Assembly (NCBI GenBank): GCA_031835245.1 | Contig: JAVKOQ010000240.1 | Coordinates: 16,650-80,649, forward strand | DNA: 64,000 bases | Source: Balamuthia mandrillaris | Taxonomy: Eukaryota > Discosea > Longamoebia > Balamuthiidae | Reading direction: 5' to 3' | Shown: positions 46,517-60,300 of the stretch, one piece after another | Layout of the letters: each line of letters starts with the position of its first letter | Numbering within the stretch: the stretch's first letter is position 1 | The notes under the pieces: model-generated | Databases searched by the model: none | What the model saw: only the letters and a program-made list of their open reading frames with translations | Told to the model about the DNA's origin: nothing | Translations under genes and position numbers: made by a program

Positions 46517-49500
46517 CTAGATCCAAGGAGCCCATCCACCATACGTTCTTCCGAGTATGTTGGGGTCGGTGGCCTGATCCACCAAACAATCCACCTGTTC
46601 TTTCACAGAAGAGCACCTCTCTCCCACCATTCCTCTTATTCTTCTTCTTTGCTTCGTGGGTGCTGTCTCTGCTTTTGTCTTGTTCTTCGTATTCTTGTTG
46701 GCTTCCTCATCATCCTTTGCAAGAACGATCCTCTCGAGAGCAGACAAGTAAGGAGCTTCCGCGTGAACGCTTCCTCTCAGCTCTTTGACGGTGATATAAG
46801 CCGGGTTCATGCCTTCCAGCTTGAGGCGAGCGATTTCGATCTTTTCTTTGGGGAACCAATTGCTTCCTCCCTCTTCTCCTTCTTTTCCTTCCTTCCCTTC
46901 TTTTCCTTCTCCACTTTCTCCCATTTCACTGGAAGAAGAAGCAGCAGAAGACGAAGAAGAGGATGACGACGAAGAAGATGATGAAGAAGAAGCAGATGAC
47001 GACGAAGAAGCACCAGCTCCCTTTTGCTCACGCACAAGCCGACGTGAGAGTTTCACCCAATCGAGCAAAGGTTCTTTGATGAAGACATCCATCGTGTTGA
47101 GGAGAACATCTCGATTGTCGCGAAGGGCGGTTAACGCGTGCACCATGTTGTGCTTGAGGAGCCCCTCGTGGTCCAGCGGGAGAAGAAAGTTGGTCAGTTG
47201 GCGAGTTAAACGGAATGGCATTAGCTCGGGGATGGGGAGGAATTGAGTAGCTGTTCCGAATGCGTGACCAAAGTCGATTCCTATCAATCCACCTCTGGGA
47301 AAAGGAGAGAAGAAGAAGAAGAGAAGAAAGAGAGAATGGAAGAAGAGGGTTAAAATGGAACGGAGAAATAGCGATAGTAGAAGAGAGAGAAAAAAAAGAA
47401 AGAGGAGAAAGAGAGTACGTGGTGAGATCAAGAAGAAAGTTTTCCAAATGACGATCGCCAATTCCTGTTTAGTAAGAGAAGAACCATAAACTAAGTATCC
47501 ACAGTGGACAAAGAAAAAAACTCACAGGAAAGATCTTACCAATGATATACGAAGCAATGTTAAAGACGGAGAGAGAGCGTGCAAACTGGGAGCGAATAGA
47601 GAGATAAGCCTCTGGAGAGGAGGACAGAGCCACGATGCCCCGCTTCAACAAGTCCCATGGCAACAAGGAGTGTTGTTGCTCCACCTTGGCTTCCGTGTTT
47701 TCGGCAGTTGCATTCATGAACATCGCCTGATACAATGTAGGTAACGATTGTTGTGCCTTTGTGTTTTTAAAGTTAGAATTAATAATGTTGAGAAGAAAAA
47801 GCAGAATCAACAATACCTTAGCGGACTTGAGATACTTTGCAAAGGAGCGCAGCCACTGATCATGTATCTGGGCGGCCTGAATCTTCAAGATGCTAACTTC
47901 GGCCGGGTTCTTCCTCAAGTCCCTAGCAATCTCTTCCTCGATGATTTCCTTCAGCGGTCTCGTATCATTGAGCCACTGGATCATTCCCACTTTGGTCGTC
48001 ATTGGAACCACTTGATAGGTCTTTATGCTGAGCCCGCGTTTGTAACAAGTGGGCGAGGAGAGAAAGATCTCGTTCATGATGGAGAAGAGCTGCTGCACGC
48101 GTTGATCGAGACGCAAGTCCTCACCACCTTTTACTAAGTAGGGATAGTCTCGCTCGTCGTTACCGTGCATCTTGAGACGTTTGGGACGACGGAGGGAACC
48201 CATGACGAGGAGCTTAGGATCAAAGCTGGTGACCTTGATGTGGGTCTCTGGTTGAGGCTTGCAAAGCCCGCTGTATTGGCCCGGAAGTTCTATGTACTGT
48301 TTTTTTAAAGGAGAAAATAAAGTGATAATAAGCAAAACAAAAAAAGTACTGAAAGGCGGGAAATGCGAACTTCAGGACTGGATTGGTCTGATTGCTCAAA
48401 CTCGTTCAACCACAAAGAAAAATCCTGCAACTTCATGGCCTGTGTACGTTTCGGTTGCATCTTAGCCATCATCTTGGCACTGAAGTCACCCACCAGCTTA
48501 ACAAACGCGTTAAACTGCATGCGACAAAGCTTGGAGGCATCCTTGCCAAACGCGTTGTTGAAGAGGGTGTTCCATGCGGAGGCGAACTTCTTGTTGTAGG
48601 CACCGAGATGAGGGGCGGAGGGATTGAATACGTCTTCGTAGATTTGTTGGTGGAGGTGTTGGATCTTGCGGACATCTCTGCGTTTGTTCTTGATAAGAGG
48701 TTTCATGTCTTCCATCCAGTCCTTCCATCGATGTTCTTTTGTCACAAGAAAATGAGAAGAAACCTAAGAAACAAAGTAGCAAGGAGAGAGAAACAGAAGA
48801 AAAGGCAAAACCATACCAGGATTGGTAAGCTTTTCCAACGCTTCCACGAAGTCATTGAGAAGAGGATTGTGCAAAATTCTCGCCAGTTGTAACAGTGAAT
48901 ACGCTTCTTTCTTATGCCTTCCTTCTGATGACTCTCCTTCTCCTTCCTCTTCCAAAGAAGCTCGAGTCATTTGTTTCCAGTCCAAGTTTAAATGGTCCGT
49001 GCTGATACGAAACGGGAAGTAAAGGGCTTGAGGATAAGACCTCGCAATCTCCACCAACAAAGGAAGAATGCAGTCTTTCTCCGGCGACTTGTCAATAAGA
49101 GCCATCATTTGGGAGATCCATCGTATGAACATCCAACATGGAACTTGTTTTGCCGTTTTGGCAAAGAGGGCTTGCAAAACGTTTTCCTCTTTTTGTTTTT
49201 GTGTTTTTTTCGTCCCCATTTCCATAGTTGTAGAGGCATACGCTGAAAGAAGTTCGAGCAGACGCGGGAAGCGATCGCCGGCGCGAGTGTTGCCTAGTTT
49301 CATCGAAAGCAGCATGTGTTGGATGACCATGGCAGCATAGTTTTTCATCGTTGTGGTTTCTTTCTTTTCGCTTCCTGCTTCTTCCATCCATTTGAGGCGA
49401 TGATCGCAGAACAACGCCAACCGAAAGAGCGCGTCTGCAGTAGAAGTTACCTTTCTTTGTTCGTTGCGAGTTGTGGACAAAGTGGAAGAAGACGATGAAG

Positions 49501-52500
49501 TCGCATCCATTTGAGCGACGGCAGCACGATAAGATGTTTCTGCATTATCAAAGCATTGTTCAACGGCAGTTCTCAAGATGGATTGCTCATTCTTTCCTTC
49601 TTTTGTTTTCTCCGAGTCGTCTGTTGATATCAATCCACGTGCAAAAAGAGCAGCTATTCGAGAGGAGGTGTCCGATGAAGTAGGAGATGAAGATTGTAGC
49701 GTATCTCGAGCAATATTGCCAAGGTTTTCGTAGATGCTCGCTACCAACAACTCGTATTTGGTTTTGTTGTGAGAGTCAGAGGTGATAAAGTCATGGTCTC
49801 GCTTGGAGAGCACAAAGCTGAGAGCTTTTACAAATTTGTCAACTCCATCGACGGTATCCTTTGTAGCCGCAACCCTGATTTTTTTGAGGAGGAAGAGACA
49901 TAAGCAAGAAGAGAAGCAAGGAGAGAGGCGAGAAGAGAGCAGAGAACGAAAGTTACTTGGCTTTCATGCAATAAAGCTTCACCAACGAACGGAAAAACGG
50001 AAACTTGAGGCTCGGTTTTTCGGCATTGGTCTGTCCCATCTCCAACATGCGAGCATGTGTGCTCTGCGCGGCTTTAAGGGACAGCTTCATGTAAAGATCA
50101 GCCACGTAAAAGTTGTTCTGTTTTCTCGCTCCAACGGCCATTTTCCTATAAAGTTCTTCTCTCTCCTCCAGCAACAGTTGTTTGGCGTTCAACAAAACAT
50201 GTCCTGAACCAAGGATCATGCTGGAAGCAACTCCGCTTCTTCCTTCTGAATTAAGAGAATTGTTGTCTTTCTCCCAATAGTAGGAGAATCGCTCGTTGAG
50301 TCTTTCCAAGAGAACGGCACGATTGGTGACAATGTCGTCCCACACGTTGATGCCATCACGACGAGACGATGGCCAACGACGTTCCCAACTGTTGAGTAAT
50401 GATGCCATCTTTTTCGTATTTGCAAAATTGGTATCCATATCATCTTGTTTTTTTAAATAAATTGTTAGCTGCTGACGCGAGAGAGAGAGAGAGAGAGAGA
50501 GAGGACAAGGGAAGGGACGATAGAAAAACCTTGAATAAAGCGAAGAAATTCTTCGAGCTCAATAATTTTCTGTAGGCCTTGAAGGTGAGCATGTCGCCCA
50601 GCTAAAGCAAGCGGATGAAGAGAAGACCACTTGGACAGGAAATGGGAATAATAGGAGTTCACATAAAAGCGTGCTTTGTCATATTCCTCTCTTGTGATGG
50701 CAATAAAAGTTAATTCTGCGATAAAATCCGCCTCTAAGATTTGTTTTCCACGTTGGGCTGCAGCAAGATGACCATTAGGAGAAACAGCAAAATAGGAAGG
50801 AATGCAAGCAGAAAGATGATAGGAGAGGTTAATGAAGAAAGTACCAAGAGGATCTGTGGAGCCGGGAGCAAAAGTATAATCGCAAAACTGCCACAGGTCC
50901 GGCCATCTCTCCTTCAACTTGATGTGACTCTCCAAAAAGTACCTCAAGTAAGGGTCCAAAAATTGGCTCTCAAAGAGACGAGGCAGGTTGTCCTTTCCCT
51001 CAATCTCCTCCAGCGTGTTCAACGCCAGGTCGTTCCATTTCGTTAGTCTGGCCAGGCATTCCAATCGTCCGTTCTCCCAAAGGTCCATCTCTTGTTCCGT
51101 TGGCGCACCTCCTTCTTCGTTGTTCATTGCGTCACTACCATCAGCAAACATGTCTGTAGCTTCTTCGTAGATGCGTAATGCTTCGACATAATCGCCTGCA
51201 AGTTCCGCTTCTAGAGCTTTTTTGGTGAAGTGTTGTTTTGCGATGTGTTTGTCGTAAAGGCCTAACAAAACATCATCTTCGCCCAAAGCTTTGTACAGCC
51301 TAGCCAATTGAAGCCAAGCCGCTTCTTGATTGTTATCGCTACTGTCGTTGTTATCTGAAGAAGAGCCAAGAGCCTTTGATGACTTTGTGCCACCTCCTTT
51401 TCGTTTTTTGGTGACGGAAGGTTTGTTGGTGAGATTGAGGATCTGTTTTTCCAACAGCATGATGCCTGTGTGATAGTTCATGCTCTTGCAACTCGTATCT
51501 CCAACAAGAGCTGCTGGAAGCTCTAAGAAAGTAAGCGAACCTTGTCCTTCACCATCGCTGGAAGAAGAACTTCCATCATTGCCTCCAACAGAGGTTGATT
51601 CGAAGCATATACTGTGAAGACAAGCGATGAAAGAAGGATCACATTGTCGAGACTTGGTTAACAATTTGATGAGATAACGATGTACTTCTTTCTCCGTTTT
51701 GGTGTAAGAGGAAGAAGCAGAAGAGTCATCTTTGTTGCGGCGATAGTTGTCATTGTCGGAGAGATATGAGAAAATGGAGCGGAAGAGAGTGGAGAAGAGA
51801 AGGCGTGCGATGCTAGCATCACGTTGAGCCAAGGCTTGCAGTGGAGCTATAATTTCGGAGGACTTAATTTGTACGTCCGGAAGTTCTCCAGTTCTGTTAA
51901 GAAATCAAAAATAAAGAAGGTTAGCAAAGCGTATTTTCAACAGCGAAGGATTGAGACGAGGAAAAAATTACCTGTACTTGCGAAGCATTTGGATGGCGTT
52001 TGAACGAGACTCCTTACTGCGCTGACCCCATCGTTCTCTATGTCTACGTCTCCGGTGCGCAGGTGCATTGTACTGTCCATAGGACTGAGAACCTTGATGA
52101 TGTTTGCTCGTAACTTGTTCTCCTGATTGAAAGAGAGAACGAAGAAAAAGGAATTTAACCAAACTTGGTCAAAAAAAATGAAAAGAAGCGAACCTCCTTG
52201 AGATGAAGGCAGCGATGAAGCAACATGTCTACCAGGTCGGCGGAAGTATTCGAATGGCTTTTTGAAGGTGCCTCCTGGTGAGCTGCCCTGTTGCTGTGTT
52301 TGTTGAGAAGCACCTCCACTTCCACTCTGAGTGGTATTACGTCTACCAACCAAAAAACGTGGTCGATTAAAAGTGTTGTTGGTATCGGATGAAGAAGATG
52401 ATGCCGTTTGAGAGTCAGGTGTAGCTCCCAATTCTAACCAGTGAGCAGCGCTGCTGGAAGAAAAAGCAGAAAGAGCCGACTGTTGAGAGAAGAAGTAGGA

Positions 52501-55500
52501 GAGAGCAGGAGTAGCTCTAACTCCTCCTCTTCTTGCAGGTAGTTGCTCGTTGGTATTATCAGAAGTTGATGATTGTGAATCGCTCGCAGTATTACTGTTG
52601 GCAATGGTATCACTACCACTAATATCGTCGCGCTTTCTTTTGCCTTTTCTTCCTGTGGTTGCCGAGGTTTGTATTTCCTTTTCCTTTTCCTTATCTTTCT
52701 CTTGTTTCTCAGCTTTCTCTCTAGAAGCAGAAGAGGAAGACGATGATGACGAAGAAGATTGGAGAGAGTCTTCGAAACCGAACTCTTGAGATTGACTTTG
52801 TTGTGAGTATTGTTGAGACTGAGACTGAGAATGGCTTCCACTAAGAGAGAGCGAAAAGAGAGGGGTCATTTGGGCGAGACTTCGTTGCTGTAGACCAAAG
52901 TTAATGTTGTATTCCTTGAATTCGCAGTCGGTGAGAGCGTCGAATAGAACACGATCAAAGTCGGGACTTCGTCTCGTCAAACAGAGCAGTAGATGTGTTG
53001 AGAAGTGAAGCCAATCGGATTCCACTTCTGGAGAATACATAATTCTTTTAAAGAAAGAGTGAGGAAAAAAGTGAAAGATAGAGCTAAAGAAGTGAAGTGT
53101 TACGTACTTTAAGATTTGTTTCAAACGTGGAACCGTAGCAAATTCTAAACGTCCGTTCTCATCCCAGAATCGAACAAGCTTCTCTCGAATAGCAGTACTT
53201 CCATCACTCAATCCTTTGAGCAAATGAACTCGCAATACCTTGTTATCCTTCAACTCCTCGCAATGCTCATACAGCCAAAGCAGAATGTCGTAATAGGTCT
53301 CTCTCATAGTCTCATTACCATGATTGGCAAACGTTTCCAGCATGGGTTCCAGAAACGTCGAAATGTTGGCGTACGTCAGTGTAGGCAACAAGTTCCAAAC
53401 GATTTGAAGCAACAAGAGCTGATTGCTCTCATCACGGTGAGAGAGCAAGCGAGGCAACAACGGCTGAAGTCGCTTGAAGAGTTCAACCTTTCTCTCCACA
53501 GTTTCTTCTGCCTCATCCATATCAGTGTCTGCTGCACGAAGAAGAACGAGAGTGAGAGCGATCTCCTTGAACTCGCCCATGAGCTTTGGCATCACGTCAA
53601 ACAGCCGCACGAAGAACTTATCGACGAAAGCAGGGAAATGCAACGAGATCTTTTGAAGGCAGTTAAGCACTAGCTCGTACTCTGCTTTGGCGAACATGCT
53701 GTTGATCTTGTCTCGTAATATCTGTTCAAAAGTGTTGAGGCGACTGCTTTGACTGTCCATTGTGTCTTTCTCTTTCTCTTCGTCACCATCGTGGTGGTCG
53801 TGAATGTACTTGAGCTGTAATCCACAAACTTCAGCAGTGGCGCAATAGATCTGCTTAGTGGGAATGTTGAGATTCTGTAGCAATCGTTCGAAGAAACGAA
53901 ACTCGGAGGCAATGGCAGCATCTTCTTGGGGGTCATAGGCTGGCAGGCCAGCACTAAGAAGAACGCCCAAGAGTTGAAGGCCGGTGAGCCGTGCAAGTTT
54001 GGCGCTCTTGTGTTTCACATCGTAAGAGAGATATCGCATTATGATGTCCTAAAATAAAACACTTTAAATGAGGAAAAGCAAAAGAAGATGCGAAGGAAAG
54101 CATTACCTTCGAAACGTTGAACTGTCCTTTCCATCTTTGAAAGAACAATTTGATAAGCTCGATATTAGCATGTAATATACTTGGCTTTGGATAGGCCGCC
54201 ACTCTCATAAGCAGGTTCTTGATTGGAATGAGAGGGAGGCGAGGAAGAGAGCGAGAAAGAGAAGGAGAGAGAGAAGTAGAGTTAATGACTTCCAGAGTAA
54301 ATCAGAAACAGTCACCCACCATAAACTGCGTTGCAATATTAAAGTGTTGAGTTGATGTAGGAACAAAATTCCATTGCAAGAAGAGAATGCAAATGTCACG
54401 AAGGAAATAGTTGAAGCTGGTTGCATGCTCTTTACAATTGACAACAGCAACCAAAGGTTCAAACCATTCCTCAGCCCAAGGCCCAAAGGCAGATGGCTTG
54501 TTGATGACAATCTTTGTAATGAAAAGTTTAACATTCGGATGCGTTTCTGTAGAAACAGATTAGAAAAGAGATACCGACTAACTTTAAATGTATAAGAAAA
54601 CGAAAAGCAAGAAAGAGGAAAGAAGAAGAAAGAGATACAGAGAGAATGAGAAAGGGCAGGATAGAGTACCTGCGGCACAGATCTTTTCGTGCATGTGCTT
54701 CATCCAAGCGGGCATGCTCAGTTGGGTTGATGTTTCGTTTTTTGGTGGTTGTTGCTTGTTACTGCTGCTTCCGAAACGACTTTCGATAAAGTCAATAACG
54801 GAGAGAATGGTCGACATCGTGTTGTTGGCGTTCAAGCGATCTAATTCTAACACTTCTTCGTCATTTACTTGTTTTGTAACAGTAGAATCAGAAGACGAAT
54901 CTGCTTGTGGAATCTCTATCATAGACTCGGCTTCATCTTCGCTTACATCATCTCGTTTGGCAAAGAAAGAGCCGCTCTTGACTGAAAGCTCTTGACTGAG
55001 GCTGCTGTCAGCCAAATACTGGGAAGACATGTACTTCAGATCGGGCACTGGTTCGCCTTCGTTCATCGTCGTGGTTCCGCCACGTCCTGAACGCAAATCT
55101 TCTAGAGCTTTACGGGCCAATGGAAAATTGGTTTCAACCTGATGTTGCGAGAAAGAAAGAAAGACAAGATACCCAGAATAGAGCGTGTTAGAGCGAAGGA
55201 ATAAATCAGGAGAAAAAGGTGGTAAGTAAAGAAGACCTGAAAGTTGTAACGGGCAGCTCGATCAACAATGTTGTCCCAAGATTCTTTGAACAAAAATACG
55301 CTGAAGAACTTCTCATTGGTTTGTGTGCACTTGATAACTGCAGCCAAGGTGTTGTATGCAGTTTGGTAATGCAACAACGCAAGCTCGGCAAAAGTCAATT
55401 CATGTGTTGTTTTGTCTTGTACTTCATTAACACAAAGCAGAGTTAAAAATGAAGAAGAAGAAGAAGAAGAAGAAGAAGAAGAAGAAGAAGAAGAAGAAGA

Positions 55501-57317
55501 AGAAGAAGAAGAACAAGAAGAACAAGAAGAACAAGAACAAGAGAAGACAAAGACGAAGACAAAGAAGAATAATAATAAAAATGAGGACAAGAACAAGATA
55601 CATGCCTTCTGTTGAAACTGTTTCCATTTGATCCTCTCCTAATGCTTCTTCTGCACCTGAAGCTGGCAACTGTGAAGGTGCTGCGTCCTGCTGTTCATTT
55701 GTAGTCGTGGTAGATACCAAACTGTGAGCAGATCTCATAATAGCAGAGGTCAGCTCGTTGCCTTTCGGTTGAGTTTGTGATTTGCTTATCTTTCCTCGCT
55801 TTTGCTGCTCGCCGAAGTAAAGCTTGTTCACGCTAGCTTTTATGATTTCTCCTGGTAAACTGTTGAACAACGCCTCCAACAACTGGTAACCGCAAATGCG
55901 TTGCACCAGCTCTGACTTCTTATCCTCTTCGGTCTTTTTCACATATTCTCCAACATCGTCCAAGCTTTGACTCTGCTTGGCGTCATCTTTTTCTTCATTC
56001 ACAGTGACGGCGATGATACGATTGATATGAGTCTCAAAGATTGTCCTCTGCAAAGATGCGTTCATCCTGTAGATCAACGGTATGCAAAGATCTCTCATAA
56101 GGAGAAAGCGTAGTGCAGTGGGTTTGGCTGCGTCCAGAAAGGTCGCGAAGCAAAGGTCAAAGAGGGCATTGGTAGTCTCGGCGTCAGAGAGGCAGCGAGA
56201 TTGATTAAGAAGAGAGTCAAAGGATGCTTTGATGTGAGATGAATAGTGGACATGGTTCATGCCTTCGCGGAGCACGGGGAAGAGAACAGAGAGAAGCTCG
56301 GCACTACCAGTTCTGACGAAGGCGCGAAGCAACTTATCTAACGCTGTGGTATACTCGTTGAAAATAATACTTCCTTTTGGAACATCTATACAGTATATCA
56401 GAATAAGAAGGAACAATAATGAAAAGAAAGTAAAAGTAAGATCACCATGTGAGTTCATCGGGAAGTCATAAATGACCATGTCCGTAAGCCTTTGTTTTGC
56501 CTTTTCGAACAAAGTGAGTGTCGTATTCTTTCTAAAGAAGAAAACTGAAAAAGTTTTTGTTTGTACCAGCTCTCGTTGAGAAGAAGGCAGGTCCTTGTGC
56601 AAAAGAAAAGGAAGCAACTCCAACACATGATTCTTGAAACTCAGTGAGGTGCCTTTGTCCATGAACGACAACAACACGCCACAAATAAACTGCGCGGCCT
56701 CCCTCTTTGAAGGAGACAGAACATAGGGTGTATCCAGGACAAGAATCTTATGCAAAAGTTCGAGCGCGTTCTCCTTTTCCTGTTGTGTGCTTTCTGGTCG
56801 CGTCCATTCCGCCAAACGGCTGATATGTGGAAGAAGTTCGTTCAGGAATTGACGTCGAGAACTGGTGGCGGCGGAAGGGGTAGAAGGAGTGGAAGATGGA
56901 GAATTAGTATTTTCCTTGTTGACTTGTTGGTGTTGCTGTTTTTGTAGAGTACGTGCTTTGAGTTGTCGATCTAACAGACTGAGCAACGTACAAAGCAGCA
57001 AAGAGTGTCGAGGAAGGAACACCATGAGAGGTTTTGCAAATTGACTAAAGTTATGAAGAATGTATTCGTCGATTGTGTCCTGAAAATGTTTGTAGAATAA
57101 TGCTCCTTTCATTGATGTCTTAGCGGTAGCAGTATCACCAGTAGTTGTTGTGGATGTTGACGATGAGGTGGGGGATGCCAGAACGTCGGTTTGAGTGTGT
57201 GTGGCTGTAGTTTGGGCTCGCTGTGAAATGGTAGGAACTGTACTCAAGTCAGATTGATGTAACGCTTTTGTCTCTTGAACCAACGTTGCATCCTGCAATA
57301 AGATAATACCAAAGTGT

Positions 57318-57354
<37 letters not shown>

Positions 57355-60300
57355 GCGAACCAAAAGCAATTTGAGAAGAAACTTGGAAGAGACGTTCAAG
57401 TTTAAGGCTAATCTAAGCAATTGTGTAGCTACGGAAAGCTGGATTGGAGTATAGCAATGAGCGTTGTCGAATACAGTTCTAACCAACTGTTCCCCAATGG
57501 CGAACGAAGTGGAGCTGTGCGAAGAAGAAGAGGAGAAGTAAGGCAACAACATATTACATGCGTGCAGTTGTTCGTAGCCTCTTATCAGTGCTGTTGTAGC
57601 TGGAACGTTGAGCTCTGTAAGACATAGAGTCCAGTGGTAAGGTTAATATACGAGAATAAGGAGCAAAGCGAGGATAAGAATATAATAAAGAATAGAAATA
57701 AAGAGAAGATACCTGGGTCCGTCAAGTTGATTTGTAGTAAGTTATGTCCAGGTTTAGTCAGGGCCGATTTGATCACAGCAGTTAGACGATTGGTCTCTTC
57801 AGTTTCAAGCCTCTTCTTCAGAATCTTCAATAGCCTCGTGGTTAACGGGCGTAGCATGCAGATTGAGTTATGTTTGGCATCTCTTTTAACATCCGTCTCT
57901 GCATCTGCTTCTTCTTCACCCTCTTTCCGCTCTGTAGAAGCAATCAGTTCTAAGTCGCTCGTGCTAATCCCGATTTCAGCAGATTGAGGAGAGAGCATGC
58001 AGTCCAAAAGTAAACGGAAAAGCAGCTTGCTTGCTTTACCAGCCTCACCTCCTTTGCCTTCACTAAACCATGAATCCATTAGAATTGCAGATTCGTCACC
58101 CATCTTTTGTTGTTGTTGAGGGCTGAATTCGGGATATCGTTCCAGCAACAAAAGCAAGAACCGAAAGAAGCGAATAATCACCGTTATTTTCAGTTTGTTG
58201 TACTTTTCGAGCTCACTAGGCGTGAGCGACTTGAAGGCATCAGAGTTGAGAATGTTCTGGGGAGTGCTTGCAAAGTGATTCAGGAAATGGGAGAGCGAAG
58301 AAAAGAGGCGAGAATGTACAACAGCTGTCCTCGTTGAAGTAGCTTCAAGGGAAAAAAATCCTTAAGTTTTAAAGAAGCAGAAAAGATTAGAGGAAAGAGA
58401 GAGCACGTGAATACCTGGATTGAAAATACGACTAGGCCTCAAATACTGTTCACCTAAGACCCATAGATAGCAGTCCAATGCTGCATAAAGGTGCGAATAC
58501 CAATAAGTCAAACGCGAAAGATTGAACACTCCAGCAGGAGGAAGGCGGATCCGTTTATGCGTGGACTCAAAGGCAGCAATAAAAGGTGAAAGCGCAGCAG
58601 ATTCGTCTTTAGCGGTTTCCATCTTTGCAGCAATCCAATCACCCGCAGAAGAGATTCCTACGAAACAATAGCAGAGTATTCTATTTTTAGCAATACACCT
58701 TCGGTCTTTGTTCTTCTCACGCGGTATGAAGCATCACAAACCTGGAAGCAACGGGCAAAGCTTGTTGATTAGCGATATAATCTCCAAACGACTGCGACTC
58801 TCTGATTGGCCTATTTCCTATAGAGAAGCAATAAAAAAGAAATTTCAGAAATAAAGATTACCAAACAGCAAAAAGGGACATTACTTTAAAAAGCCATTCA
58901 ATGAACGAAGCCAGATTTTTATGTTGTCGCCTGTCCTTATGTGACTTGAACAACAGGGAATGATTCCGTTGTACCAGTCTAAGAAACAAATGAATGACAT
59001 CCGCGATCTTGTTTGTAGTGCCTATGCTGGGATCATCTGAATGAGCCATTCGCAAGCTGTAGATTTGATTGTGAAGCACCTCCAAACAAAAGATGGAGAC
59101 CAAGTTCTTATCCTGGCGAAATACTTTGTAGATCTGCGCAAAGGTTAAAGCGGCCCCCAAGCGCTTGTAAGGGTTCGGATGGTGAGAAAGACTGTACAAA
59201 CGCTTGAATAGAGTTTTGGCGTTTATCATCGTCTTTTGTTGCTGTCATATAGAGCACTTCGTTAATAATCTATAAAATGACGAACGCAAACAAACACAAG
59301 AACAAACATACAAATAAACAAAAGCGCAATACTTACTTGCTCGGAACTTTGTTTAATGGACCATCGCAAGAATTCAGCGAGGGCACCTGCAGCCAACTCT
59401 CGCATGGCGCCATCGGATTCGTTTCCAACGGCATCCACTATAGCATCCAACAGGGAAAGCGTTTCTGCATTCTCGTACGAAGAGTTCTTGGTGAACCAAC
59501 GAACCAGCTGAAAGAGCAAGGGCTCAAAAAGTTGACGAGTTACAGGATCAATGTCCACTCCAAGACGAATCAGACATGGAAATATCTTTTGGTAAATCTT
59601 GTAATAAGGAGTCTTTTTTGTTCAGCAAATACAAATATCAAGAAAGTTAGAAAAGTATCATTAGCAAGTTGAAAGAGAAGGGAACAAAAGAGAAAATTTT
59701 ATTAATTTTACTCACCGGTTCGCCAGACGAATCCCTACGAGGATTATGAGCATTGCTCCCCACCATAAACAGCACAATGGAATGCAACAGTTCGCACGCA
59801 GCAACTTTAGTTTGTCTGTCCGCAGCGTCCTCCGCCAGCTGAACAATGCGCGGTAGCAACGAGTCCAAATGGATTTCAGGCTTCATGTCCACAAAAGGCA
59901 GAATGAACTTAACGCGTGGAGTTGTGTCCCAAGCCATGTCCGATCCTGTCTCCTTGTTGGAGGAAACGAGATTGATGGAGCCAACAAGATGAGCATTGTT
60001 TCCCCCAAGCCGACCTAATAGCTTCAAGATGCGAAACTGAAGTTTGGCGGCCGCACGATCATTGTACATCGTGTGTGCTTGCGGTGAATCCGTTGAGGAA
60101 GAAGACGAAGAGGCATTTTTGAGCTTTTCTATGACTTCAGAGCGATTTTTCTTTTTGCCTGCTTGAGACTCGTACTGAAGGCCTGCTAGGATAGCTTGTT
60201 CTCGCTGTTCTATCCAGTCTTTGCTGAGATAGTCATTCAGGCAGGGCAGAATGAGCTTCAGCGGTGAACTCTGTCCTCTTCGTCCTATTAGAGAAGAGAG

